NCBI RefSeq assembly: GCF_902167145.1
Contig: NC_050100.1
Coordinates: 190,395,439 to 190,459,438, forward strand
Direction of reading: 5' to 3'
DNA from: Zea mays
Lineage: Eukaryota > Streptophyta > Magnoliopsida > Poales > Poaceae
DNA: 64,000 nucleotides
The notes under the pieces were generated by a model. The model saw only the letters and a program-made list of their open reading frames with translations. It did not search any database and was not told the origin of the DNA. The first letter of the stretch is position 1, and each line of letters begins with the position of its first letter. The position numbers and the translations under genes were made by a program. Of this stretch, positions 1-11,200 are shown piece after piece.

Positions 1-2452
1 TCAGAATGTCTGCCACTTTCTTCGGATCCACAGCCAATCCTTCTTTGTTGATTATGTGACCCAAGAACAGGACTTCACTGATCCAGAACTCACACTTGCT
101 CAACTTTGCATACAACTGGTGCTCTCGCAATCTCTGCAACACCATCCTCAAATGATCTGCATGCTCTTCTTCACTTTGAGAATAAACCAGAATGTCATCA
201 ATGAATACCACCACGAACTTATCAAGATAATCCATGAATACACTGTTCATCAAGTTCATAAAGAATGCTGGCGCATTGGTCAAACCAAAAGACATCACTG
301 TGAACTCATATAAACCATACTTGGTAATGAATGCCGTCTTCGGAATGTCCGAAGGTCGGATCCTGAGCTGATGATAACCTGACCTCAGATCGATCTTGGA
401 GAACACACTGGCTCCTCTCAACTGGTCGAACAGATCTTCTATTCTGGGCAAGGGATACTTGTTCTTGATTGTGACCTCATTCAAAGCTCGATAATCGATA
501 CACATCCTCTTAGTACCATCTTTCTTCTCCACAAACAAGACAGGGGCGGCCCAAGGCGAGGTGCTTGGCCGGATGTAACCTTTCTCTGACAGCTCATCAA
601 TTTGCTTCTTAAGTTCATCCAACTCTGGTCCAGATATTCTGTAAGCTCTCTTAGAGATGGGGGCGGTTCCAGGAAGAAGCTCTATAGCAAATTCAACTTT
701 CCGCTCTGGTGGCATACCCGGTAAATCCTTTGGAAACACATCTGGGAATTCAGACACAACCTTGATACTCTCAATTGGGTCTGCTTCACTGCTATCAACA
801 GCCATCTGATAACAACTTCCTTTCTTTGGCTCAGGCGGGACTAACTCGGTCACCACTTCCTCTCCTAGTGGGGACACCAACTTGATGGTCCTTTTATCAC
901 AACTGATAACTGCCTGATACTTATCTAACCAATTCATCCCTAGGATGACATCTATTCCCTGAGTACCCATTACTATAAGGTTGGCGGGAAACGCTATCCC
1001 CCTTATTTCCACACTTACATTTAAACAAATGCTATCAGCTCGAATTCTACCACCGGCTGAGTCAATTTGAATGGGGGTTAACATGGTAGTAGTTGGAAGA
1101 TTATGTGCTTCTACCCATGATGCAGTAATGAAAGAATGTGTTGCTCCAGTATCAAATAACACTTCTGCAATATGGGAATCGACTGGGAACATACCTACTG
1201 TCATGCCGGGGGTCTCCTGAACTGCTTCAGCTTCCAAGTGATTCAATCTTCCATGATTATAGCGCTGCTGAGAGCGATTGCCTGCTCCAGGCTGAGGCAC
1301 ATTCTGCTTTGCTGGGGCATTGGGGCCTGACTGCTGCTGGGCTGCCTTCTTCGGACATTGCATCACCCAGTGGCCTTGCTCTCCACAGTGGAAACATGCC
1401 CTGTTTCCAACTTGAGCTGGTGCTGCCTGACTGTTCTGCTGATTTGCTGGGGCAGGAAGACGAGGTGCTTGCTGATTCTGCTTCTGAAACTGACCTCCTG
1501 ACTGATTGCTCTGATGGTTCTGGTACTGATGCTGAGGATACTGCCTTTGGAACTGCTGATACTGCTGACGCTGCTGATGCTGCTGAGGTGGACGCTGGTT
1601 CTGCCTGAACTGCTGAGGTTGATTGCCTGAGAAACGGGGACGGCTGCTGCTTCCAGGCTGGGGTCCACTGATCTTGCGCTTACGATCTTCCATCTCCTTG
1701 CGCTTCCTTTCTGTCATGATTGCTCTGTCAATCAGGTGCTGGAATGTCGGGAAGGTGTGATTCATCAGCTGATACTGCAGAGGGTCAACCAAGCCTCTCA
1801 GGAAACGGTACTGTCGCTTGGCGTCGGTATTGACATCTTCGGGAGCGTAGCGAGACAATTGCAGAAACTTGTCCCGATACTCACTGACAGACAATGACCC
1901 TTGCTTTAGGGCCAGGAACTCCTCCTTCTTCACTGTCATCAGACCTGCAGGAACATGGTACTGACGAAAGCTACATCTGAATTCTTCCCAGGTGATGGTG
2001 TCGGGGTTGGCATGGGTGGCGAGGTAAGACTCCCACCATGACTGGGCTGCTCCTCTCAACAGACGGGGACCATACAGAACTTTCTCCCTGTCATCGCACT
2101 GAGCGGTATGCAACTCCCGCTCCACAGTGCGCAGCCAATCTTCAGCATCCATGGGGTCAGAAGAGTGAGCGAACGTTGGGGGATGACCTCTCATGAATTC
2201 AGCACGCTTGTCTCTAGGCATCTGAGGCATCTGAGGCTGGGGTGGTGCTTGCTGCTGCTGCTGCTGCTGCTGCTGCTGAATGGCGGCCAAAGTCTGACCG
2301 ATAGCTTGAACTGCCTGAGTCTGCATCAGAAACATCTGCTCAATCGACATCGGGGGCGGGGGCGGCAGGTGCTGCTGCTGGGGCACCTCATCCTGCGGAG
2401 CGGCTCGCTCCTGCTGAGCACGCCTTCCTCCTCTACGCCTGTTCTCTGACAT
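1..2452 (-). CDS. Ty3/gypsy gag-pol polyprotein, N-terminal 817 codons (partial)
   Basis: I read this frame codon by codon from the ATG at 2452-2450 to position 2 and found no stop. The N-terminus is basic ([13 protein letters not shown]), then Gln/Pro-rich with nine CTG-complement codons giving polyGln (about 2250-2276). A retrotransposon gag core follows (about 2200-1750, with a WWESYL motif), then a long Gln-rich linker, a CX2CX4HX4C zinc knuckle (about 1396-1355), an aspartic protease with [11 protein letters not shown] (about 1160-1125), and reverse transcriptase with the FIDD catalytic motif (TTC codon begins at 205). Gag and pol share one frame without a shift. The missing part should hold the rest of RT, RNase H and integrase. 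The unbroken frame suggests a young copy. Confidence 0.93.
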   Translation of the reverse strand, partial: MSENRRRGGRRAQQERAAPQDEVPQQQHLPPPPPMSIEQMFLMQTQAVQAIGQTLAAIQQQQQQQQQQAPPQPQMPQMPRDKRAEFMRGHPPTFAHSSDPMDAEDWLRTVERELHTAQCDDREKVLYGPRLLRGAAQSWWESYLATHANPDTITWEEFRCSFRQYHVPAGLMTVKKEEFLALKQGSLSVSEYRDKFLQLSRYAPEDVNTDAKRQYRFLRGLVDPLQYQLMNHTFPTFQHLIDRAIMTERKRKEMEDRKRKISGPQPGSSSRPRFSGNQPQQFRQNQRPPQQHQQRQQYQQFQRQYPQHQYQNHQSNQSGGQFQKQNQQAPRLPAPANQQNSQAAPAQVGNRACFHCGEQGHWVMQCPKKAAQQQSGPNAPAKQNVPQPGAGNRSQQRYNHGRLNHLEAEAVQETPGMTVGMFPVDSHIAEVLFDTGATHSFITASWVEAHNLPTTTMLTPIQIDSAGGRIRADSICLNVSVEIRGIAFPANLIVMGTQGIDVILGMNWLDKYQAVISCDKRTIKLVSPLGEEVVTELVPPEPKKGSCYQMAVDSSEADPIESIKVVSEFPDVFPKDLPGMPPERKVEFAIELLPGTAPISKRAYRISGPELDELKKQIDELSEKGYIRPSTSPWAAPVLFVEKKDGTKRMCIDYRALNEVTIKNKYPLPRIEDLFDQLRGASVFSKIDLRSGYHQLRIRPSDIPKTAFITKYGLYEFTVMSFGLTNAPAFFMNLMNSVFMDYLDKFVVVFIDDILVYSQSEEEHADHLRMVLQRLREHQLYAKLSKCEFWISEVLFLGHIINKEGLAVDPKKVADIL

Positions 2453-2855
2453 CTGCAGAACGCAACCACACATCAGAACTGATCTGGCAAAGCTTGCAGC
2501 ATAAGAAAAGAGTATAGAATTCTCCAACAGCACTGAACAGATGAGCATCTTCACTGATCTCCAACACAGACCACACAGCTTCTCAGATAAAGAGGAAAGG
2601 AGAATAATGGGTTTCCCAACTATATAACTAACTTTATTGACATAGTATGTAAACCAAAATGCAGGGGATACCCACACTCTGGTGACAATCATTACAAAGA
2701 TCCAAACCAAACATAGTTCATCATGACAAACATAGATGCACAGGATATAGCAAACTACCCTGTCTAACTAAAACTAACTAAGATCGAGGCTAACGCTAAG
2801 ACTGAAGCTTCCATGTATATATTTCGTATTAATTACAAGATCCAACTCTAACGAT
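2453..2855 (-). other. Spacer between accessory ORF and gag of gypsy A
   Basis: About 400 bp of AT-rich sequence without a convincing ORF on either strand. In the element's sense it separates the stop of the accessory ORF from the gag ATG. Its length is similar to the spacer between the corresponding ORF and gag in gypsy B, so gag is either translated from a spliced or second RNA or by reinitiation. I see no clear splice signals that decide this. Confidence 0.5.
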
Positions 2856-3869
2856 CTATGGTTCTAGGTTGATCTTGGTCTTGCAGGCGGGATTGCCATA
2901 AGACTGGTGTCCACGCTGAGGTGAGCGGTACGGGTGCTGAGTCCCAACGGGAGCGGGGGATCCACCGTCCAGAAAACGACGTTCCGCGCGCTCAGCCCGC
3001 AGCAGGGCGATCTCAGCACGAGCCCTACTCAGCTCGTCTAATGCATGGTCCAGCTCCGTGTTTAGCACGGCGGCTAGGTTGACTGTGCTGCTCAACCTAG
3101 GATTGCCCTCACCGACGGGTGAGACAATCACGCCTCCTGTGCTGCCAGATGAACGGCGGGGGTAATACTTCAGGTCAAGACCGTCAGCTGCCCCACCGAA
3201 AACCGAGCAGTAGTGCGAAAGCGCACGCCGTGCAGCATCTTGCATGGCTGCCTCAGCTGAGTCCCGCTCAGAGATAGAATAGTGCTCTGAACAGGCCTCT
3301 GCACCCTGGAGACTGTCCTCCGGGCAGCGCACCAAGCAAGTCGCCTCCCAGCGGTCCGGGTAGACCCCGCGACTATGCTGGTAGACCACACAGCGATACT
3401 CGACGGACCAAGTATGCCGGTCAAATGTCCGACGTAGCAGGGTGTCGAGCGCATCATGGAAGTGACACCCGCGAGCAGCGTCGCGAGTGATGGGTCGAGC
3501 AACCCATCCTTCCGGCTCAGGATTAGCAGAGAAGTCGGTGTCGTGGCTCGAGCTGTCGTCGCCATCTCCGTCGTCTGGGTCTCCTCCAGCAGCTACTCCA
3601 GAAGCTGGGGCGCCCAGTGGTGGTGCAGGGGGCGGCTCCAGAGAAAGCACAGGGGAGCAGCTCCTCACAGACTCTATCTCCTGGTGGAGCGAGAGGGAAG
3701 AGCTCCGCTGCTCCTGTCGTCGACGTTCCTGCTCCTCACGCAGGCGGTGGTGCAGTCTCTCCAAGTGGCTGGACTGTCCGGCCACGGGACGGCGAAGCGG
3801 ACGCTCAGCAAGACGGGAAGGTAAGAAGGGGATGACTGACTTTCGTGCAGTGTGTCTAAGTCGAGCCAT
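2856..3869 (-). CDS. Accessory ORF of gypsy A, 337 aa, function unknown
   Basis: Intact ORF between PBS and gag. The N-terminus is basic (MARLRHTARKSVIP) and recalls the start of the accessory ORF of gypsy B (MPPRTRKTARKYTGP). Residues about 35-60 are rich in Arg, Glu and Gln with helical, coiled-coil character. Then comes an acidic low-complexity stretch (GGDPDDGDGDDSS). A compact region at about residues 140-230 ends in an Ala-rich helix (AEAAMQDAARRALSHYC) that looks like the last helix of a double-stranded RNA-binding fold. A Leu-rich heptad region (about 270-297) follows. There is no protease, polymerase or envelope signature and no signal peptide or membrane segment. GC content and Arg/Ser bias are higher than in gag. 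I recognise the type as an extra ORF seen in grass gypsy elements but cannot name a function. The dsRNA-binding idea is inference. Confidence 0.7.
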   Translation of the reverse strand: MARLRHTARKSVIPFLPSRLAERPLRRPVAGQSSHLERLHHRLREEQERRRQEQRSSSLSLHQEIESVRSCSPVLSLEPPPAPPLGAPASGVAAGGDPDDGDGDDSSSHDTDFSANPEPEGWVARPITRDAARGCHFHDALDTLLRRTFDRHTWSVEYRCVVYQHSRGVYPDRWEATCLVRCPEDSLQGAEACSEHYSISERDSAEAAMQDAARRALSHYCSVFGGAADGLDLKYYPRRSSGSTGGVIVSPVGEGNPRLSSTVNLAAVLNTELDHALDELSRARAEIALLRAERAERRFLDGGSPAPVGTQHPYRSPQRGHQSYGNPACKTKINLEP

Positions 3870-4115
3870 CTACAAAAGACATCGCAAGCAAAAGGGTGAG
3901 AACAGAATTAATATGACCAGCAAGTAATGAATCATAAATAAATGAAGGATTGGAATAAAACATGATTTTTAGCAAGGTATATAATATATAGTAGAACATA
4001 GGTTTGGTCAGTAGGACCAACTTTTGAAGGGATATCAAAGTCAAGGAAGAGACAGAGGTCTATAATCCTTAGAACGACCATTCTACTCTAGGTTAGCGGT
4101 CCTACAGTCAGCACG

Positions 4116-4127
4116 GCTCTGATACCA
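4116..4127 (-). promoter_or_regulatory. Primer-binding site of gypsy A (initiator tRNA-Met type)
   Basis: On the minus strand the sequence TGGTATCAGAGC follows the LTR end after TAAG. It is the usual plant initiator tRNA-Met PBS and fixes the orientation of the element and the inner LTR boundary. Confidence 0.9.
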
Positions 4128-4131
4128 CTTA

Positions 4132-6785
4132 TGTCACACCCGGTTTTTAGAAGGCAAACCGAATGCGAACCATGTACGTGCCAGGATCAGTTATTCACGT
4201 ACACAGCAGTTACATAATATGGACATCATCACACAGTGCTCAAAATAGTATTAAAAGGGGAAATAATAGTCGATTACATCATACGTCTGAGACGTCCATA
4301 TAGTTCTTACAATAAATCAAAGTGCGGAAAAGAAACGTAGATAACGCGGCCTTCACAGGCAGCCGACTGGGGGTTGCCGCTAACCCACACCTAGAACTCG
4401 TCGTAATCTTGGAACTCCTGGAAGTCTCCTTCCACAGCTTCATCTTCGCCTGAGCAGTGGTTGCAATGCTGACAACCTGGGGGGGGGGGTTTGGTGTGTA
4501 GAGCAAGGGTGAGTACACATCAACATACTCAGCAAGTATCCTGTTTGGCTGTAGTGGACTAGCTTTATGTGGGGATAAGTCAAGCAGTTGCTTTTAGTTG
4601 GTCAGGTTATTACTTACTAGTAGAAAGCCAGGTTTTAACATTAACCCAAGTTATTAGCCCAATGTATCCTTTCCAAACGGAAAGAATACCACTTACCAGC
4701 ACCATAATCATAACCAGATTCAACAGTCTCATAACCACCTGTACCACAATATCTCTGATCAAGTACCACTAATCATTGGAGCTCCCTTGGCCGCTCATAA
4801 CCGCGAGCACGGCTGATATATCAGTTTCATAACACTCTGCAGAGGTTGTGCACTTTACCCACAAGCCGTGATTCCCATTCTGCCCGGAGATCATGACTCT
4901 CCATTGATCACTACCAAGGTGATCCAGCAGGGCATCACTACGAAGCCTTTACAAAGATTCCCCGGGGCTGTAGCCACCCGTTAGGTTTCCTAAATGCACC
5001 GCACTCCTCCCCAAGGGGCGAACCCAAACTTGGCAGAGCGAGCCGCATACACCGAGCCCCATTGACGGCACGACGGCTAAGTGAACTACACCCCGGATCC
5101 TCTAATTATTCAGCTAAGGGCACCCCATTCCACCCTCATGGTTGCACTGTTTTCCCGGGCGGTCATCCATAGAACAGGTCCTTACGGAGAGGCACTCGAG
5201 AAACCGCTCGAGTCCCCTTGAAAACCACAGGTATAATCATAAAGAAGAGCGGGAAAACAGCGTATCATAGATAATCACATCATGTTCATTGATTAGAGTT
5301 GAGCAATAGCATCAGACTAAGTAGTAATAATCCGACCCAAATAGGTAAACAAGGACATGGATAACAAAAGCTAGTCAATCCTTAGGTATAAATGTGTAAA
5401 GCGGGAGGTGAATTAAAGAATGAATAGGACATAGATAGGTCAAAGGACACTTGCCTCCACCAAACGACTGCTGCTCAGGGGCTTCTCCTGCGAATTCCTC
5501 GGGCTCTTCGACCGGATCGTTCTCTATGCGAGCGCAAACATACATACATACATCCACATATTTAATACAAAAGAACAGTACACCATACAAGATAACAAAT
5601 AAAGCGAATATGCATCAAGTATGACATTCGATAACGCATTTGTTATGGTTAGAAAGAAACGGGAAAGGTCTCGCAGGGGGGGTTAAATCTTATGCACTAA
5701 TGACACAATTGGTTTTTAACAAAAGAATTCTGTTACATATACACTAATGGAAACCTAATCACTTTTAGTTGATCAACATTGCACAGGGTAAACAATTAAC
5801 TACGTGCATCAATAGCATAACGGAATTTTAAATTAAACTTCCTATTTTCCCATAGCATGAACAGTGATTAGCCTACTTAAAATACAGTAATCATGATTAC
5901 AGAAAGTAAATAAAATAAAATAAAAAAAATAAAAAAAACAGAAGGGGGGGGGGGCGGTTGAACCGGCCCTAGGGCGGTTGAACCGGCCCTAGGCGGGGCG
6001 CGGGCGCGGGCGGCTGAACCGGCGGGGCAGGGGGCGGCGCAGGGGGCGGCCGAGCCGGGGGGCGGGGCGGCCGAACCGGCGGGGCAGGGGGCGGCGCAGG
6101 GGGCGGCCGAGCCGGGGGGCGGGGCGGCCGAACCGGCGGGCAGGGAGGCGGCCGAACCGGCCATGGGGAAAGGGGAGAGGGGATGGGGGAGGGAGGAGAG
6201 GGGGAGGGGGAGCTCACCGGGGAGGGGCGCGACGGCGAGGGGCGGCCGGCGGCAGGGGCGGCCGAGGGCGGCGGTTGGGCAGGGGGCGGCGGCGGCTTAG
6301 GGCAGGGGTAGGGGCGGCGGCTTAGGGAGAGGGAGAGAAAATGAGAGAAAATGAGAGGGAGAGGGAGAGGGTTTGGGGAAAAAGGGGAGGTGGGGGGGGC
6401 GGTTGGGCCTATTGGGCCCAGGGGGGGGGCGCGCAGGGGCGGCTGGGCCGGCCGGGGTCGGCCCACGGCGCGGGAGAGAGAAAAAAAAAGGAAGAGAGAG
6501 AGAAAAGAGAAAGAAAAGAGAAAGAAAACATTTTCGAAATCCGATTCTTCTACATGAATGCATTTGCACTTTCAAAGCAATCAAAGGAAATGCAAGGTTC
6601 GGCATGGTGCATCGAGCAACATAAAGCATTTAGGGTTTTTCTTACACGGGAAATCCAAACCGAATCCCGCTAGAACTTTGGAAAAGGTCAAGGTTTAGCG
6701 AGGGAAAAAGAAAAGGAAAGGTAACGCCCGAATTTTGGCGAGTAAAGAAAAGAAAAAATTCAACTGCAAAATTCGGGGCGTTACA
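4132..6785 (-). repeat. 5' LTR of gypsy A (2,654 bp)
   Basis: Bounded by TG (minus strand, 6785) and CA (4132), and adjoining a PBS. It contains a G/C-skewed block at about 5940-6480 with a 57-bp tandem repeat, poly-G runs (4480-4489 and 5945-5953) and purine-rich AGAGAGAAA tracts. Open frames here are low-complexity shadows. The paired 3' LTR is outside the window. Confidence 0.9.
6013..6145. repeat. 57-bp GC-rich tandem repeat inside gypsy A LTR
   Basis: The word GAACCGGC recurs at about 6016, 6073 and 6130, so the period is 57 bp, giving slightly more than two copies of a GGCGGGGC-rich unit. A shorter related unit (GGGCGGTTGAACCGGCCCTA) is doubled just before it at 5953-5992. The chance Pro/Ala-rich ORFs in this block come from the repeat. 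Confidence 0.8.
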
Positions 6786-7486
6786 AGAAGCGTCTCGCCT
6801 TGTTCCTTGTTCCTTCTCAACAGCTTAATCAAGAGCGCTGTGTCTTCTTTGTTGAGATAGGTGTAGAAACATCGAATCTCCTCTTCTTCCACATCGTCGG
6901 TCTCATTTTCCCTGTCATTAATATCAGTGGAAGCAAAACAGGAAAATGTACCTTGTGATGATGTAGATTCCTCATCCTCATATTCCTCATCATCATCGCT
7001 TTTGTCTCCACCATCATTGTTAGCAATAAGACATTTATTACTAGTGGAAGACAAACCTGTTGATGAGGTGGATTCATCATTTGGTGGCCAATTCTTTTCT
7101 TCTCCCTTTGAAAGGTTAGCATCACAAGCAATATAGAGAGTAGGAGCAGTACAATTTGCCACAAAATATTTTACTTTAATTCTATTCCATAAATCATGAG
7201 CATCAACAAATAAATCACTATCACTACTCATGATGGCAAAATAGGCACCTCTAGAAAGAGAATCAACTAAGATGTTGCAAGCATGGTGATTTAGAGATAG
7301 ACATCTTAGTTCATCATTAGAAGGATTTTTACTAACATTAGAGGGAAAAATACTTCTACTAAAGACCTATCTCAAATCAGGATCAACACTCATGAAAGCA
7401 TTATAAATAGAGACAGACCAAGACTTGTAATTAGAACCATCGCCTAAAAGAAGTTCTACAGTTACCTCTTGTGACGACATCGTCAT
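6786..7486 (-). pseudogene. Sirevirus S1 gag fragment with a premature stop
   Basis: Frame from the ATG at 7486-7484 (MTMSSQEVTVELLLGDG), just downstream of the PBS. It resembles the copia gag core: a Trp-containing N-terminal motif (NYKSWSVSIYNAF) followed by LFVDAHDLWNRIKVKY and an acidic stretch (KSDDDEEYEDEE). An in-frame TAG at 7369-7367 follows the residues DPDLR. The same frame is then open from 7366 to the junction with gypsy A at 6786, where S1 sequence ends abruptly. Downstream gag, protease, integrase and RT are outside the window. Confidence 0.8.
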
Positions 7487-7520
7487 CTCCGGACGGCTAA
7501 GCCCACACTAGAGAGGCCTA

Positions 7521-7532
7521 GCTCTGATACCA
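7521..7532 (-). promoter_or_regulatory. Primer-binding site of Sirevirus S1
   Basis: TGGTATCAGAGC on the minus strand, two bases after the LTR end. It is identical to the PBS of Sirevirus S2 and complementary to the 3' end of initiator tRNA-Met. Confidence 0.9.
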
Positions 7533-7534
7533 AT

Positions 7535-8293
7535 TGAAAGTTCCCTTTGACTCGGGAACATGATCTGGATGTCGCCTAGAGGGGGGTGAATAGGCAAATA
7601 AAAATTGTCACTTTAAAACTAAAATCTTACTCTACTCGAAGAAGGATCGCAGTGGAGTGAAGAACCCTTCGAGTAGGTTGCCGCGGAATTGAAGTTCCTG
7701 TCTTAAGAATATCCTGCACGTCAAGGAAAGCTAATACCACAGGTAAGCAGTGAAGTGCAGATATAAAAGCGAGTAAGACAGAGAGTCAGAATACAATACG
7801 GAACAGAGCACACAGACGCAAGGATTTATCCCGAGGTTCGGCCAAGCCTGAAATGCTTGCTTAGTCCTCGTTGGAGTTAGCCACACCTAGGCTTGGAGTC
7901 TGTTTCAACTCCTTCCTCCGTTTGCTCAGATCTGTCAGTATGACAGATAGAGCCTTTCACTATGTTGAGTTGGGTTACAACAAAAACCGCGGCTGCTTAC
8001 AAACTTCTTGACAGCACCCCGGCAGAGTAACACTACGCTCAAGACCTTGCTCTTGCTCTTAGCAGCACTTCTCCTCTCTCTAAAGGCTTATAGCTTTGCC
8101 TTCTACACAAACTAGAGAGATACACACAAGAGGGAGAGTGAGAATTGATTCGAGTGATGTCTACACTTGTTGGCTGCTCTTCTGCCCATGATTGAAGCAC
8201 CTAGAGGTCCCTTTTATAGGCACAAGGGGCCTAGGAGCCGTTGGAAGCAATCCAGGAAGGCAAATCTTGCCTTCTGTCGGGTGGCGCACCGGA
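7535..8293 (-). repeat. 5' LTR of S1, inner part (split by gypsy B)
   Basis: The LTR ends GGGAACTTTCA on the minus strand at 7535. It contains a minus-strand TATAAAA (8212-8218), consistent with the U3/R boundary, and runs to the insertion point of gypsy B at 8293/8294. The last five bases, CCGGA (8289-8293), are the left copy of the gypsy B target duplication. Confidence 0.85.
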
Positions 8294-11200
8294 TGTAACA
8301 CCCCTGGTGTTACTGTGACTAAAACTTGAGCATGACATCATAAGCATTGGCATTGCATATGTTTGACACACCTAGAGTGCATTTACTAGGTAAAAATTTC
8401 AAACAAGTTGTATTGTTATAGCATTTTGCAAATAGAACCCTGGATAGGAAACCTGACCCTAAATAAGGCTCAAAGGGGCAAAACTTAACCCAAATGAAGA
8501 AAACCTAAAATCTTTAAGGGAAGGGTCACAAAATGATCCCAAGACTTAAGTGGAATCACACTTAGACCCCAGGGATACCAGAAACCCTAACTGGAACTCT
8601 GGAAAACCCTAAATCCAAACCCTAGGGGCATATGTGCAAAATTAGTCCACTTTTGGACTAAAGTGCAAAAACCAAGTTAAATAAGTGTCTTAAGTCATTT
8701 GGGTCACTCATATGTGAATTTGCAATCCAAAACTTGAGATTTGGATTTAAGTGCAAAAGAGCCATACTTGACCCTTTTTGGTTAAGTCTGCATTTCAGTG
8801 TGATTGACTCAACTGGAAGCCCTTGTAACTTTCAAATTATGGGGTTTTTTCCCTAGGTCACCACATCAAAATTGTAGCCCAATTATAGGAGAACAACTTT
8901 GCTTAAGAGTGCAAGCCATGTTATTGAGAAAAATCTGGAGATAATTAAGGTTGAAGTTGGGCTGTCAGGGTGCCAATGTCTGAATTTTCAGACAGACAGT
9001 GTGATCACTGAAACTTTAAGCATGAATTCAAGCTTGAATTATTGAGAATTTGATCAAGATTGCTATGACAGAATTGTAGCTGGATTGTCAGGCTATAATT
9101 TTGGTATAGAGAGCTAGCTTAGTCACCACACAAAATTGGGAGAAATAGGCGCTCCAAAGTGCTCTGTCAGGTGTTCTGATGAGGTCTCGCCATGGTACAG
9201 TACCCCAAACTGAAACAGATCACGGTTCACCCCCCTGCCCGTCGCCGGTGGCCCGTCGCCGTTGATTGCCGCTCGCCGTGATTCGTGCGTCGTGGCCATC
9301 GGATAAACAGAGCTCGGTAAAAATCCCCGCCGTCGGTGGGCTGGACGCCACCCCGGCCAGCCGCGGTACTTCTCCCCTTGCTCATCGCCCGGGGATAAGG
9401 ATTTCACCGCCGTTGTGCCGTCGCCGTTGTCCGCCGCGTGGCTCTCACTTTCCACCGCAGCACCGTAAGCCTTAGCGGCTCTCCGTTGATCGCCGGAGCA
9501 ACTGCCACGCCACTGGACACGTATTCACCGCGCCAAGGTTCTTCCTCATCTCCGACCGCCCACACTGTCTGCTCAAATTCAGCGCCACCGCCCCGGGGAT
9601 CTATAAATTGACCCCGCAGTGAGCTTCACAACATCATCGCGCACCCAGCCACCAAATATCGTCCTCAATCGTTCACCTGAGAGCTCGAATTCCTATTTCC
9701 CCCAAATCGGTTTGAACACCCCGTAAGAACACTTCACCGCGGCCAGCCTATTCCAGGTGAATTCATACTCCTCTGTTGATTGTTCTAGCATCCCTAGGTC
9801 CTCCTTAAGCTTTCCGACCCCTTTAATTGCACTATACCATCACCTATCGCCGGGAACACGACGATCTTGCCGCTCTGCTCACGGCCACCGTGGCCAGAGC
9901 ACACCCCTTGATTATTAGTGCAATTATGTTGGGGGAAGTACTTCTCTGGGGTAGAATCCGGGGTAAACCGAAGATTAGCGCCGGTCATAGCCCCAATTGG
10001 CCGGTCCAGGAGTTCGCCGGACTTCGGCCACACGTGAACGCCGTCGTGGACCTTGGTCTGCGAAGGAATAGAAGTTTAAGGGCCTTAGTGCAAACTGTCA
10101 GTGACTCATAAGCATAGTAACAAGGCCGGTTCCTAGTTAGCTAAAACCCTGAGGGCCTTTCTGTAAAGCCACCAACATGGGCGTGGGCGCGCCCTGGTTT
10201 CCGGTGTGATTGGGCCGGTTCGGGCCAGAATCAGCCCAATACTGTTCCACATTTTCCTTTTTCTTTTTCTGTCCAGCTTTAGAAATACGTAGAAAATTAC
10301 AGAAAAATCCTAAAAATATGAGACCAATTTTCCTAGCCTTCTTATTTTCCCTAGAATTTAATAAAAATAGTTTCATGATTTTTAGGTTAAATTAGGAATT
10401 TTAAGGTATTTAAAATAGTTCAAGGTAGTGGTTCTGGATTTTTAAAAGATAAATGATAATCCCAAAAATGCTCAAACTTTTTATATGAGTTCCTCATCTT
10501 ATTTAGAAGCCTTTGGTAGAATTTGGGTTGATTTGGACCTTGTTTGATCACAAAACCCCCACCCCTGCCCTGTGAACTCCTTTACTGACTCCGGAAACCC
10601 TCAGTTCTCGGAGTTCCGTGAAGGAAAGTTGTACTCAAGACCTTAGATAATAAGTTTATATCATATTTGCACCCTCATGAGCATCACATGGCATTCATTC
10701 TTATACATATGTATGGTTATGATTAGAACACGAGGAAGAAGTGGAAGCCACTGAAGAGCAAGTACCACCACCTTTGGACACTCAGGCTAAGAATTGTTTC
10801 TACTTCGATATTTGTGGATCTGAGCCTGACTCACCCATAAACAAAGGCAAGCCCCGGTGCATTTTCCACCTTCCTTGATGTTTTAAAATCTTTCTCACTT
10901 GATTGGTGCATTAGGTGATGGGAGTTAATTGCTAAAACAATTCCTGCATTACTTTCCTTGAATTTGATTACCTTCCTTGATCACCTGTTTTACAAAGGAT
11001 TTTTAATGCTTAGCCATGCTTTAGTAAAAGAAAATGTTTATTTTTACAAAAGTTGATATGGCAAAAGTGGGTGGAATGTTTTCAAAAATAAAACCTGATG
11101 GTGGATCCATCACGGCCGTGATGGGTTCAACATCGGAAAAGATGTACCTCTGCCAGGTACCAAGCTTTGGGTTGAAATGATTAAGCTGAGACCGGGAGGG

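Larger units (their letters stand above)
1..6785 (-). mobile_element. Ty3/gypsy retrotransposon A, 5' part (continues left of window)
   Basis: Reading the minus strand, the order is 5' LTR (6785 to 4132), PBS (4127 to 4116), an accessory ORF (3869 to 2856), then a gag-pol frame from 2452 that leaves the window still open in reverse transcriptase. The LTR begins TGTAACGCCCC and ends GGGTGTGACA. The element interrupts a Sirevirus gag at 6785/6786. The candidate target duplication AGAAG (6786-6790) cannot be confirmed because the 3' end lies outside. Integrase is not visible, so the clade cannot be fixed. A gypsy with an extra 5' ORF resembles element B in this window. No inactivating change was found in the visible part. 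Confidence 0.93.

Noticed and set aside
1138..1608. 156-codon plus-strand ORF with Asp/Ala/Ser-rich tail
   Set aside because: It is the complement of the Gln-rich linker of gypsy A gag; the minus-strand polyprotein frame accounts for it.
5877..6673. Pro/Ala/Arg-rich ORFs on both strands in the gypsy A LTR
   Set aside because: They arise from the 57-bp GC-rich repeat and purine tracts, and their composition is that of simple sequence.
9827..10111. 94-codon ORF in the gypsy B LTR, also present in the other LTR
   Set aside because: Conservation between the two LTRs follows from their recent common origin; there is no recognised domain and no reason to expect coding inside the LTR.
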